From contig NZ_JANUGQ010000020.1 of NCBI RefSeq assembly GCF_024756275.1, positions 1-64,000 of the forward strand: a stretch of DNA of 64,000 nucleotides, given 5' to 3'. Position 1 is the first letter of the stretch; each line of letters begins with the position of its first letter. Source of the DNA: Streptomyces pyxinae (lineage in GTDB: Bacteria; Actinomycetota; Actinomycetes; Streptomycetales; Streptomycetaceae). Under the pieces are notes generated by a model that had not been told where the DNA came from, did no database searches, and saw nothing but the letters and a program-made list of their open reading frames with translations. The position numbers and the translations under genes were made by a program. Positions 24,301 through 32,588 of the stretch are shown here, one piece after another.

Positions 24301-25728
24301 TCAGGGCCGCTCGGCGGCCTCCGCGGCCTCGACTGCCTCCACGGCCTTCTCGGCGGCTTCGGCGGCTTCGAGGCTGGCCTTGACCATGGCCTCGCGCTCC
24401 ACGATCTTGATCCGCTCACGGCCGTGCGGCTCCCCGAGCGCCCGCTCGGCGGCGTCCAGCCGGTACCAGCCGTCCCAGGTGGTGTACGCCACGCCCCGCG
24501 CTTCGAGGTGCCGCACGATGGCGTCCTCGCCGGGGGCCTGCGGGGCGTGCAGCCGGCCCTCGCGGTGGTCCTCCAGCAGGCAGGCCACCGTCTCGTTGGC
24601 GTCGCCCTTGGTGTGGCCGATCAGGCCGACCGGACCGCGCTTGATCCAGCCGGTGACATAGGTGGACCGGAGGTGCTCGCCGCCCTCGACGACCCGGCCC
24701 GCCTCGTGCGGAACGGTGCCGCTGGTGGCGTCCCACGGCAGCTTGGGCAGCTCCTCGGAGAGGTAGCCGACCGCGCGGTAGACGGCGCCGATGTCCCAGG
24801 TGGTGAACTCGCCGGTGCCCTTGACGTTCCCGGTGCCGTCCAGCTCGGTGCGCTCGGTGCGCAGCCCGACGACCTTGCCGTTCTCGTCGCCGACGATCTC
24901 GGCGGGCGACTCGAAGAAGTGCAGGAAGAGCTTGTGCGGCCGGTCACCGACGTCCCGGATCGCCCAGTTCTCCAGGGTCTGCGCCACCATGTGGATCTGC
25001 TTGTTGGCGCGGCGGGCGACCGTGGAGCCCTCGTCGTAGTCGATGTCCTCGGGGTTGACGATGACCTCGATGTTGGGCGAGTGGTCCAGCTCGCGCAGCT
25101 CCATGGGGCTGAACTTGGCCTGCGCGGGGCCGCGCCGCCCGAAGACGTGGACCTCCAGCGCCTTGTTCTTGGCCAGGCCCTCGTGGACGTTCGGCGGGAT
25201 CTCGGTGGGCAGCAGCTCGTCGGCGGTCTTGGCCAGGATGCGGGCCACGTCGAGCGCCACGTTGCCGACGCCCAGGACCGCGACCTTCTCGGCCTCCAGC
25301 GGCCAGGTGCGCGGCACGTCCGGGTGGCCGTCGTACCAGGAGACGAAGCTCGCGGCGCCGTACGAGCCGTCCAGCTCGATGCCGGGTATGTCCAGCGCCC
25401 GGTCGGCCTCGGCGCCGGTCGAGAAGATCACCGCGTCGTAGAAGTCGCGGAGCTCGTCCAGCGAGAGGTCGGTCGGGTAGTCGACGTTGCCGAACAGCCT
25501 GATCTGGGGCTTGTCGAGCACCTGGTGGAGCGCGGTGATGATGCCCTTGATCCGCGGGTGGTCGGGGGCGACGCCGTACCGGATGAGCCCGAACGGGGCC
25601 GGCATCCGCTCGAAGAGGTCGATCGAGACACCGGGGTCGGTGGCGGCCTCGGACTTCAGCAGCGCGTCGGCGGCGTAGATCCCGGCGGGGCCGGCACCGA
25701 CGATCGCGACCCGCAGAGGGCGGGGCAT
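24301..25728 (-). CDS. Ferredoxin-NADP reductase, adrenodoxin-reductase type
   Basis: A 475-residue flavoprotein of the FprA/adrenodoxin-reductase family, transferring electrons between NADPH and ferredoxins, for example for P450s. It has the FAD motif VAIVGAGPAGIYAADALL, FGLIRYGVAPDHPRIK, the NADP motif VAVLGVGNVALDVARIL and YVTGWIKRGPVGLIGHTKGDA. The last 20 or so residues form a Glu/Ala-rich helical tail with EAAEAAEKAVEAVEAAEAAE repeats. A candidate iron box lies 76 bases upstream of the start (25804-25822), suggesting DmdR1/IdeR control. Confidence 0.95.
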   Translation of the reverse strand: MPRPLRVAIVGAGPAGIYAADALLKSEAATDPGVSIDLFERMPAPFGLIRYGVAPDHPRIKGIITALHQVLDKPQIRLFGNVDYPTDLSLDELRDFYDAVIFSTGAEADRALDIPGIELDGSYGAASFVSWYDGHPDVPRTWPLEAEKVAVLGVGNVALDVARILAKTADELLPTEIPPNVHEGLAKNKALEVHVFGRRGPAQAKFSPMELRELDHSPNIEVIVNPEDIDYDEGSTVARRANKQIHMVAQTLENWAIRDVGDRPHKLFLHFFESPAEIVGDENGKVVGLRTERTELDGTGNVKGTGEFTTWDIGAVYRAVGYLSEELPKLPWDATSGTVPHEAGRVVEGGEHLRSTYVTGWIKRGPVGLIGHTKGDANETVACLLEDHREGRLHAPQAPGEDAIVRHLEARGVAYTTWDGWYRLDAAERALGEPHGRERIKIVEREAMVKASLEAAEAAEKAVEAVEAAEAAERP

Positions 25729-25803
25729 GACAGTTCCCTTCGAGCGACGGGGTGCAGCGAGTGCACTGGGTACAGCAGAGTGAGCGGTGTGCTCCAGAGA
25801 ACC

Positions 25804-25822
25804 TTAAGTAAGGCCACCCTCA
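25804..25822. promoter_or_regulatory. Candidate iron box (DmdR1/IdeR) upstream of the ferredoxin reductase
   Basis: TTAAGTAAGGCCACCCTCA matches the consensus TTAGGTTAGGCTAACCTAA at 14 of 19 positions, counted by eye. It lies in the promoter region of the reductase gene on the reverse strand. Confidence 0.5.
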
Positions 25823-25846
25823 GTTTGGTAGCCGCCCCCCACCTAT

Positions 25847-25873
25847 GACCTCATAAGTCCCACTTATGAGGTC
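25847..25873. promoter_or_regulatory. Perfect 12-bp inverted repeat between divergent genes
   Basis: GACCTCATAAGT (25847-25858) and ACTTATGAGGTC (25862-25873) are exact complements with a 3-base spacer. The element lies between the reductase gene and the membrane protein gene at 26100. Neither gene ends here, so an operator is more likely than a terminator. I do not recognise the regulator. Confidence 0.7.
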
Positions 25874-25877
25874 TGTT

Positions 25878-25940
25878 TTCTCGGCGTTCCCCGGCGTTCC
25901 CCGGCGTTCCCTGTCGTTTTCCGGCGCTCCCCGCCGTTTC
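25878..25940. repeat. Short tandem CGGCGTTCCCC repeats
   Basis: The 11-base unit CGGCGTTCCCC is repeated about three times, followed by degenerate copies, next to the 12-bp inverted repeat. No function is apparent. Confidence 0.6.
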
Positions 25941-26099
25941 CCCAGACGTCACCGCTGTCCCCGCCCGGGGTTCCTCCCGCCCCCGCCCGGCTCGCGTTCG
26001 CGTGCGGCGCGCGGGCGCGCCACGCTGAAGGGAGCCGAACGGGAGAGGGGGGCGGGGGAGACGGTACCGGCACCGGGGCAGCCGAAGGGATCATCCGCC

Positions 26100-26927
26100 A
26101 TGCATGCCACCACCGCGAGCACCGCGCCGGCCGGCCGGGCCGCCCGGTTCCTGGACAGCCCCGTCGTGGGGATGTCCCCGTGGATCGTCTTCTCGCTGCT
26201 CGTCGGCCCGGGGCGGTACGAACTGTCGGTCGGCCTCGCCCTCGCCCTCGCGGTGCTGCTGGTCGTCGCCGGACGGATCCGGGACCACGGCGGCACCTGG
26301 AAGATCCTCGAGGTCTCCGACGTGGTCTTCTTCGCCGCCCTGGCGGTGATCGGGGTCTTCGCCTCGGCCGGCACCCACGCCTGGCTGGAGACGTACGCAG
26401 GTGAGGTGTCGAACATCGCACTGACGCTGATCGCCTTCGGCTCGATGGCCGTCCGGCTGCCCTTCACCCTCCAGTACGCCCGGGAGAGCACCGACCCGGC
26501 CCACTGGCACGCTCCCGCCTTTCTGCGCGCCAACTATGTGATCACCGGAGTCTGGGGCCTCGCCTTCCTGGTCGCGGCGATCGCCGGGGCCTACGGCGAT
26601 CTGGTGCTGCGCAACCCGCACAACCTCTGGACCGGCTGGATCATCCAGATCGTGGCGATCATCCTGGCGCTGCGCTTCACCGAGTGGTACCGCGAGGTCC
26701 TCCGCGCCCGCCGGGGCGGCGGCGAGGAGCCTCCGGTACGCGCTCTGCTCGCGCCCGTGGTCGGGGTGCTGATCCCGCTCGGCATCGTCGTGCTCGCCTT
26801 CGACGCCGCCGCCACCTGGGCCGGCGTCGTCCTGATCGTCCTGGGCGTCGTCCTCGCCCGGGCGCTGCGCCACGACGCCGCCTTCGCGGGGGAGGAGCGC
26901 CGCCGGAGCGGCCGCCGGCTGCGGTGA
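26100..26927 (+). CDS. Conserved membrane protein of unknown function
   Basis: A 275-residue protein with about seven or eight hydrophobic segments, including WIVFSLLVGPG, VGLALALAVLLVVAGRI, VVFFAALAVIGVFASAG, YVITGVWGLAFLVAAIAGA, WIIQIVAIILALRF and GVVLIVLGVVLARAL. The tail is basic. No catalytic or transport motif is recognised. The ATG at 26100 has GAAGGGA about 9 nt upstream. It lies upstream of recO on the same strand with an 81-base gap and is divergent from the ferredoxin reductase. Confidence 0.8.
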   Translation: MHATTASTAPAGRAARFLDSPVVGMSPWIVFSLLVGPGRYELSVGLALALAVLLVVAGRIRDHGGTWKILEVSDVVFFAALAVIGVFASAGTHAWLETYAGEVSNIALTLIAFGSMAVRLPFTLQYARESTDPAHWHAPAFLRANYVITGVWGLAFLVAAIAGAYGDLVLRNPHNLWTGWIIQIVAIILALRFTEWYREVLRARRGGGEEPPVRALLAPVVGVLIPLGIVVLAFDAAATWAGVVLIVLGVVLARALRHDAAFAGEERRRSGRRLR

Positions 26928-27008
26928 GGCCCGGCGGCACCGGGAGCGCGGGACGCGGGGCACGGGTCATGGGCCGGGCCCCCGGGCGCGTACGCGAGAA
27001 TGGGGCGC

Positions 27009-27758
27009 ATGACCCTGTTCCGCGACGACGGCATCGTGCTGCGCACCCAGAAGCTGGGTGAAGCGGATCGCATCATCACCTTCCTCACCCGGGGCCACGG
27101 CCGGGTGCGCGCCGTCGCGCGCGGGGTGCGGCGCACCAAGTCCAAGTTCGGCGCCCGGCTGGAACCGTTCTCCCATGTGGACGTGCAGTTCTTCGCGCGC
27201 GGCGGCGAGCTGATCGGGCGCGGACTGCCGCTCTGCACCCAGAGCGAGACCATCGCCCCGTACGGCGGCACGATCGTCACCGACTACGCCCGGTACACCG
27301 CGGGCACCGCCATGCTGGAGACCGCCGAGCGATTCACCGACCACGAGGGCGAACCGGCGGTCCAGCAGTATCTGCTGCTCGTCGGCGGACTGCGCACCCT
27401 GGCCCGGGGCGAGCACGCCCCGCACCTGATCCTCGACGCCTTTCTGCTGCGCTCGCTGGCGGTCAACGGCTACGCGCCCTCGTTCGAGGACTGCGCCCGC
27501 TGCGGCATCCACGGACCGAATCGGTTCTTCTCCGTCGCCTCCGGCGGAGTGGTGTGCGGTGACTGCCGGGTGCCCGGAAGCGTCGTACCCTCTCCGGAGG
27601 CCGTCCGGCTGCTCAGCGCGCTGCTGACCGGCGACTGGCCGGCGGCGGACGCGTGCGAGCCGCGCCACGTCCGGGAGGGCAGCGGGCTGGTGTCCGCGTA
27701 TCTGCACTGGCATCTGGAGCGCGGACTGCGTTCGCTCCGGTACGTGGAAAAGACGTAG
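27009..27758 (+). CDS. recO: DNA repair protein RecO
   Basis: A 249-residue RecF-pathway mediator that anneals single strands and loads RecA with RecR. The N-terminal OB fold shows FRDDGIVLRTQKLGEADRI and RGHGRVRAVARGVRRTKSKFG. The helical C-terminal domain carries a zinc-finger-like pair, CARCGIHG and VCGDC. The ATG at 27009 fits the family start MTLFRDDGIV. The uppS gene follows 48 bases later, an arrangement conserved in actinobacteria. Confidence 0.96.
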   Translation: MTLFRDDGIVLRTQKLGEADRIITFLTRGHGRVRAVARGVRRTKSKFGARLEPFSHVDVQFFARGGELIGRGLPLCTQSETIAPYGGTIVTDYARYTAGTAMLETAERFTDHEGEPAVQQYLLLVGGLRTLARGEHAPHLILDAFLLRSLAVNGYAPSFEDCARCGIHGPNRFFSVASGGVVCGDCRVPGSVVPSPEAVRLLSALLTGDWPAADACEPRHVREGSGLVSAYLHWHLERGLRSLRYVEKT

Positions 27759-27806
27759 CAGGCCAGCAAGCTCAAGAGCTCAAGCGAAGTAGGAGTGGTG
27801 AACCGC

Positions 27807-28724
27807 ATGGCACGACGCGGAATCCTGGGCCGGTCCCGCCGTGAGTACAAGGACCCCGAGCCGCACCCGTCCGGCGCCCGCCCGCCGCGTATCCCGGCCG
27901 AGCTCGTGCCGAACCATGTGGCCTGTGTGATGGACGGCAACGGCCGCTGGGCCAAGGATCGCGGACTGCCGCGCACCGAGGGCCACAAGGTCGGCGAGGG
28001 CGTCGTGCTCGACGTCCTGAAGGGCTGTCTGGAGATGGGCGTCAAGAACCTGTCGCTCTACGCCTTCTCCACCGAGAACTGGAAGCGTTCGCCGGAGGAG
28101 GTGCGCTTCCTGATGAACTTCAACCGGGACGTGATCCGCCGCCGCCGCGACGAGATGGACGAGCTGGGCATCCGGATCCGCTGGGTGGGCCGGATGCCCA
28201 AGATGTGGAAGTCGGTCGTCCAGGAGCTCCAGATCGCCCAGGAGCAGACCACCGGAAACGACCGGATGACGCTGTACTTCTGCGTCAACTACGGCGGGCG
28301 CGCCGAGATCGCGGACGCCGCGCAGGCGATCGCCCGCGAGGTCGCGGCCGGCCGGCTGGACCCGTCGAAGGTCAATGAGAAGACGTTCCAGAAGTACCTG
28401 TACTACCCGGACATGCCGGACGTGGACCTCTTCCTGCGGCCCAGCGGCGAGCAGCGCACCTCCAACTACCTGATCTGGCAGAGCAGCTACGCGGAGATGG
28501 TCTTCCAGGACGTGCTGTGGCCGGACTTCGACCGCCGCGACCTGTGGCGGGCCTGTCTGGAGTACGCCTCCCGGGACCGGCGCTTCGGCGGGGCGATTCC
28601 CAACGAGGAGCTGGCCGCGCTGGAGAAGCACGAGAAGCGCGCCGGTGGCGCCGGCGGCCCGCACGACCTGCTGGTGCCGGGGCCGGCCGGCGGCACCCCG
28701 GGGAACGGGAACGCCGGGAGCTGA
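27807..28724 (+). CDS. uppS: Isoprenyl transferase (undecaprenyl diphosphate synthase family)
   Basis: A 305-residue cis-prenyltransferase that makes the polyprenyl diphosphate carrier for cell-wall synthesis. It has the catalytic Asp in HVACVMDGNGRWAKDRG, the LYAFSTENWKRSPEEV segment, and LFLRPSGEQRTSNYLIWQ with SYAEMVFQDVLWPDF. A Pro/Gly-rich C-terminal tail follows EKHEKRAGG. The ATG at 27807 was taken, with AGGAG 11 nt upstream; a GTG at 27798 is the alternative. It ends at a strong bidirectional terminator. Confidence 0.96.
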   Translation: MARRGILGRSRREYKDPEPHPSGARPPRIPAELVPNHVACVMDGNGRWAKDRGLPRTEGHKVGEGVVLDVLKGCLEMGVKNLSLYAFSTENWKRSPEEVRFLMNFNRDVIRRRRDEMDELGIRIRWVGRMPKMWKSVVQELQIAQEQTTGNDRMTLYFCVNYGGRAEIADAAQAIAREVAAGRLDPSKVNEKTFQKYLYYPDMPDVDLFLRPSGEQRTSNYLIWQSSYAEMVFQDVLWPDFDRRDLWRACLEYASRDRRFGGAIPNEELAALEKHEKRAGGAGGPHDLLVPGPAGGTPGNGNAGS

Positions 28725-28743
28725 GCCGGGACGCCCGGACGCC

Positions 28744-28793
28744 GAACGGCCCGTACCCCTGCGGCGTGTGCCGGGCGGGGGTACGGGCCGTTC
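28744..28793. terminator. Bidirectional terminator between uppS and zur
   Basis: GAACGGCCCGTACCCC (28744-28759) is perfectly complementary to 28778-28793, a 16-bp stem with an 18-base loop. It lies between convergent genes. Confidence 0.85.
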
Positions 28794-28853
28794 GCGTCTG
28801 TGCGTGCTGCTCTGCTTCGTTCCGATGAACCTCGGGTGGACCGGGGTCGGCGG

Positions 28854-29279
28854 TCAGGCGTCCTTCGCCGCGGCGGCGCAGTCGGCGCAGGTGCCGAAGA
28901 TCTCCACGGTGTGCGCCACATTGACGAACGCGTGCTCCGCCGCGATCGTCTCGGCCCACTGCTCGACCGCCGGGCCCTCCACCTCCACGGCCTTGCCGCA
29001 GCCGCGGCACACCAGATGGTGATGGTGCTCACCGGTGGAGCAGCGGCGGTACACCGCCTCGCCGTCGTTGGTCCGCAGCACGTCCACCTCGCCGGCGTCC
29101 GCCAGCGACTGGAGGGTGCGGTAGACCGTCGTCAGGCCGACCGAGTCGCCGCGGTGCTTGAGCATGTCGTGCAGCTCCTGCGCGCTGCGGAACTCGTCCA
29201 CCTCGTTCAGCGCCGCCGACACGGCCGCGCGCTGCCGGGTCGACCGGCCGCGTACGCCGGGGGGTCCAGCCGTGGCCAC
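28854..29279 (-). CDS. zur: Zinc-responsive Fur-family repressor Zur
   Basis: A 141-residue Fur-family protein. The winged helix shows RSTRQRAAVSAALNEVDEF and VGLTTVYRTLQSLADAGEV. The metal sites show EHHHHLVCRGCGKAVEVEG and the C-terminal TCADC pair for structural zinc. The znuBCA genes lie immediately upstream on the same strand, which marks it as Zur rather than Fur or Nur. It should repress znuA through the sites at 32381-32417 when zinc is plentiful. The gap to znuB is about 300 bases. Confidence 0.93.
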   Translation of the reverse strand: MATAGPPGVRGRSTRQRAAVSAALNEVDEFRSAQELHDMLKHRGDSVGLTTVYRTLQSLADAGEVDVLRTNDGEAVYRRCSTGEHHHHLVCRGCGKAVEVEGPAVEQWAETIAAEHAFVNVAHTVEIFGTCADCAAAAKDA

Positions 29280-29575
<296 letters not shown>

Positions 29576-30463
29576 TCAGACCCGTACGTCGTCCGCCCGC
29601 GCCGTTCCGTCGGCGGCGCACTCCGCCGCCGGGGCGGTCTCGGCCGCGCGGGCCCGCCGGCGGGCCAGGGGCGCGGCGAGGGCGGTGAGGGCGATGAACA
29701 CCGCGATGGCCAGCAGCACGATGGTGGCCCCCGGCGGCACGTCCTGGTAGTACGTCGTGATGGTGCCCGCCAGTGTCACCCCGGTGCCGATCAGCACGGC
29801 CAGCACGAAGGTGGCCCGGAAGCTCCGGGTCAGCTGCTGGGCCGCCGCCACCGGCACCACCATCAGCGCGCTGACCAGCAGCAGCCCCACCACCCGCATG
29901 GCGACCGTCACGGTGACGGCGGCGGTGATCGCGACCAGCAGGTTCAGGGTGCGCACCGGCAGTCCGGTGACCCGGGCGAACTCCTCGTCCTGGCTGATCG
30001 CGAAGAGCTGCCGCCGCAGCCCCACGGTGACCAGCACCGCGAAGGCGGCCAGCAGCGAGATGGCGGTGATGTCCTCGTCCGAGACGGTGGAGAGCGAGCC
30101 GAAGAGATAGCTCACCAGATTGGCGTTGGAGCCGGTCGGCGAGAGGTTGATCAGCATCACGCCGCCCGCCATGCCGCCGTAGAAGAGCAGCGCCAGGGCG
30201 ATGTCGCCGCGGGTCTTCCCGTACATCCGGATCAGTTCCATGGCGACCGCGCCCAGGACCGTGACGAGCGTGGCCATCCACACCGGGTTGGCGGACATCA
30301 GGAAGCCGAGGCCCACCCCGGTCATGGCGACATGGCCGATGCCGTCGCCCATCAGCGCCTGCCGGCGCTGCACCAGGTAGATCCCGACGGCCGGCGCGGT
30401 GATGCCGACCAGCACGGCGGCGAGCAGCGCCCGCTGCATGAAGGGTTCGGTGAGGAATTCCAT
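29576..30463 (-). CDS. znuB: Zinc ABC transporter permease ZnuB
   Basis: A 295-residue ABC-3 family permease with about eight helices. Typical segments are APAVGIYLVQRRQALMGDGI, HVAMTGVGLGFLMSANP and TGLPVRTLNLLVAITAAVTV. The C-terminus has an Arg/Glu/Ala-rich extension. It follows the ATPase gene by two bases, so translation is coupled. With ZnuA and ZnuC it imports zinc across the cytoplasmic membrane. Confidence 0.93.
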   Translation of the reverse strand: MEFLTEPFMQRALLAAVLVGITAPAVGIYLVQRRQALMGDGIGHVAMTGVGLGFLMSANPVWMATLVTVLGAVAMELIRMYGKTRGDIALALLFYGGMAGGVMLINLSPTGSNANLVSYLFGSLSTVSDEDITAISLLAAFAVLVTVGLRRQLFAISQDEEFARVTGLPVRTLNLLVAITAAVTVTVAMRVVGLLLVSALMVVPVAAAQQLTRSFRATFVLAVLIGTGVTLAGTITTYYQDVPPGATIVLLAIAVFIALTALAAPLARRRARAAETAPAAECAADGTARADDVRV

Positions 30464-30465
30464 GG

Positions 30466-31224
30466 TCAGGTCAGCAGTCCCGTGCGGAGCGGCTCGTCGG
30501 CCGCGTGCGGATGTACGTGGTCGTGGCCGGGCAGCGCGTGCTGGCCGACGGCCTTCGGGGGCGGCCCGTCGTGGGTGACGCAGCCGTCGCGGAGCACCAC
30601 CGCCCGGTCGATCAGCGGCTCCAGCGGGCCCAGCTCGTGCAGCACCAGCAGCACGGTGGCGCCGGCCGCCACCTGGGCGCGCAGGGTGTCGGCGAGGATG
30701 CCCTGGCTGGCCAGGTCCACCCCGGCCATCGGCTCGTCCATGATCAGCAGCTCGGGTTCGGCGGCGAGCGCCCGGGCGATCAGCACCCGCTGGTGCTGGC
30801 CGCCGGAGAGGGCGCCCACGGCGTCCCCGGTCCGGTCCGCGAGCCCGACCAGCTCGATGGCGCGGGTCACGGCCGCCTTGTCGGCCCGGGAGAGCCGGCC
30901 GAGCCGGGCCCGGGAGAGCCGCCCGGCGGCGACCACCTCGCGGACGGTGGCGGGCACCCCGCTGGCGGCGGTGGTCCGCTGGGGGACGTAGCCGATCCTG
31001 GCCCAGGAACGGAACCGCTTCAGCTCGGTGCCGAACAGCTCCACCGAGCCGCCGGTCAGCGGCACCCGGCCGATCACCGACCGGACGGCGGTGGACTTGC
31101 CCGAGCCGTTGGCGCCGAGCAGGGCGACCACCTCGCCGCGGCGCACGGTGAGGTCGATGCCCCGCAGCACGGGGCGGGAGCCGAGGGCCGCGGTGGCCCC
31201 GCGGAGGGATATGACGGGCTCCAT
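30466..31224 (-). CDS. znuC: Zinc ABC transporter ATPase ZnuC
   Basis: A 252-residue ATPase with Walker A LLGANGSGKST, Q-loop YVPQRT, signature ALSGGQHQRV, Walker B LLIMDEPMAGVD and the H-loop His in LVLHELG. The start MEPVISLRG at 31224 is favoured because GGAGG lies 7 nt upstream. The C-terminus keeps the His/Asp-rich tail (DHVHPHAADEP) common in zinc ABC ATPases. It lies between znuA and znuB. Confidence 0.93.
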   Translation of the reverse strand: MEPVISLRGATAALGSRPVLRGIDLTVRRGEVVALLGANGSGKSTAVRSVIGRVPLTGGSVELFGTELKRFRSWARIGYVPQRTTAASGVPATVREVVAAGRLSRARLGRLSRADKAAVTRAIELVGLADRTGDAVGALSGGQHQRVLIARALAAEPELLIMDEPMAGVDLASQGILADTLRAQVAAGATVLLVLHELGPLEPLIDRAVVLRDGCVTHDGPPPKAVGQHALPGHDHVHPHAADEPLRTGLLT

Positions 31225-31367
31225 GGGCTGGACCTCCGGTGGGTGCGGGGAACGCGGGGCGTGCGGGTCGGGTGCGGGGGCCGCGGGCCCTGCGGGCTCC
31301 ACGGGCCCCGCGGGCTTCGCGGGCCGGTCGGGCTTCGAGGAGGCGGGCGGGTGGCCGCCGGGCGGGG

Positions 31368-32381
31368 TCACCGGGCGCCGAGGGCCTTCCGCAGGGCGGT
31401 GAGGTTCGCGTCCATCACCGTCAGGTAGTCGGTGCCCCGGGAGCGGTCCGTGATGCCCTCCAGCGGGTCCAGCACGTCCGTCCGCAGCCCGGTGTCCCGG
31501 GCCAGGGTCTTCGCGGTCTTGTCGCTCGCCAGGGTCTCGAAGAAGACGGTGCCGACCTTGTCCTCGCGGGCGATGGTCTGGAGCTGCTTGATCCGGGCCG
31601 GGCTCGGCTCCGACTCGGGGTCCACTCCCGAGATACCCTCCTGCTCCAGGCCGTACCGCTCCGCCAGGTAGCCGAAGGCGGCGTGGGTGGTGATGAAGGT
31701 CCGGGTGGCGGTGTTCTTCAGGCCCTGCTGGTATCGGCCGTTCAGCGCGGTGAGCTGCTTCACCAGCGCGTCGGTGTTCTTCCGGTAGTCCGCGGCGTGC
31801 TCCGGGTCGGCCTTGGCCATGGCGCTCCCGACGCCCTTGGCGACCTCGGTGTACTTCACCGGATCCAGCCAGATGTGCGGGTCGGTGCCGCCCTCGCCCT
31901 CGTGCGCGTGGTCGTGGCCCTCGTGCGCCCCGTCCTGGTCGCCCTCGTCGGCGTGCCCGGGCTCGTCGCTGTGCTCACCGTGCTCGTGGCCGCCGGTCTC
32001 GGTGCCGTGCTTCTCCAGGGCGGTGAGGGAGGCGGCGTCCACCGTGTTCTTCACGCCCGCCTGCGCGATGGCGTCGTCCACGGCGGGCTGGAGGCCCTTG
32101 AGGTAGAGGATGAGGTCCGCGTCCGACAGGGCGCCCACCTGGCGCGGCTTGAGCTCCAGGTCGTGCGGCTCGACGCCCGGCTTGGTGAGGGTGTCGACGC
32201 GTACGTGCTCGCCGCCGATCCGCTCGGCGAGGAACTGCATCGGGTAGAACGACGCCACCACGTCCAGCCTGCCGTCGCTGGTGTCCGCGCCGCCCGAGGA
32301 GCCCGAGCAGGCGGTCAGGGTGACCAGGGAGAGGGCCACGGCTCCAGCGGCGGCGGTGGGTATGAGGCGTCGTACGTTCAT
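31368..32381 (-). CDS. znuA: Zinc-binding lipoprotein ZnuA
   Basis: A 337-residue solute-binding lipoprotein: MNVRRLIPTAAAGAVALSL followed by the lipobox LTAC. Cluster A-1 marks are ASFYPMQFLAERIGG, VEPHDLELKPRQ, a long His/Glu/Asp-rich loop (residues about 125-155, many HEHGE/HDHAHEG motifs) that collects zinc, HAAFGYLAERYGL and FFETLASDKTAK. The exact start is uncertain: ATG at 32381 gives the best signal peptide, but ATG at 32390 and TTG at 32399 are in frame. A Zur-box-like sequence overlaps this region. Confidence 0.93.
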   Translation of the reverse strand: MNVRRLIPTAAAGAVALSLVTLTACSGSSGGADTSDGRLDVVASFYPMQFLAERIGGEHVRVDTLTKPGVEPHDLELKPRQVGALSDADLILYLKGLQPAVDDAIAQAGVKNTVDAASLTALEKHGTETGGHEHGEHSDEPGHADEGDQDGAHEGHDHAHEGEGGTDPHIWLDPVKYTEVAKGVGSAMAKADPEHAADYRKNTDALVKQLTALNGRYQQGLKNTATRTFITTHAAFGYLAERYGLEQEGISGVDPESEPSPARIKQLQTIAREDKVGTVFFETLASDKTAKTLARDTGLRTDVLDPLEGITDRSRGTDYLTVMDANLTALRKALGAR

Positions 32382-32395
32382 GACACTCATTTTCA
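32381..32395 (-). promoter_or_regulatory. Zur box at the znuA start
   Basis: On the reverse strand TGAAAATGAGTGTCA matches the actinobacterial Zur motif TGAAAATGATTTTCA at 13 of 15 positions. It overlaps the 5' end of znuA, so binding would block initiation directly. Confidence 0.75.
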
Positions 32396-32402
32396 ACAAA
32401 AT

Positions 32403-32417
32403 TGGAAACGATTGTCA
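32403..32417 (-). promoter_or_regulatory. Second, weaker Zur-box-like site upstream of znuA
   Basis: On the reverse strand TGACAATCGTTTCCA matches the same motif at about 11 of 15 positions, 22 bp from the first site. Two adjacent sites suggest cooperative Zur binding. Confidence 0.55.
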
Positions 32418-32588
32418 ACAAACGGAGTAAGGGGTCCCGTCGGCCACCGATTTGATCGGAGGGGTGCGCGCGCCGGTAATCTGAAGCATTCGCATGAGTC
32501 GCCTGCGTACGCGCATCGCCTGACCGTCCGCCTCAGCGAGGCGCTCCGCGCCCCCTGTTCCTATCGTCGTCGTAATGAAGAGAGCACC

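Noticed and set aside
32418..32588. T-box riboswitch upstream of glyS
   Set aside because: The leader is too short and lacks the specifier-loop and T-box core sequences. Actinobacterial T-boxes are mainly known for ileS.
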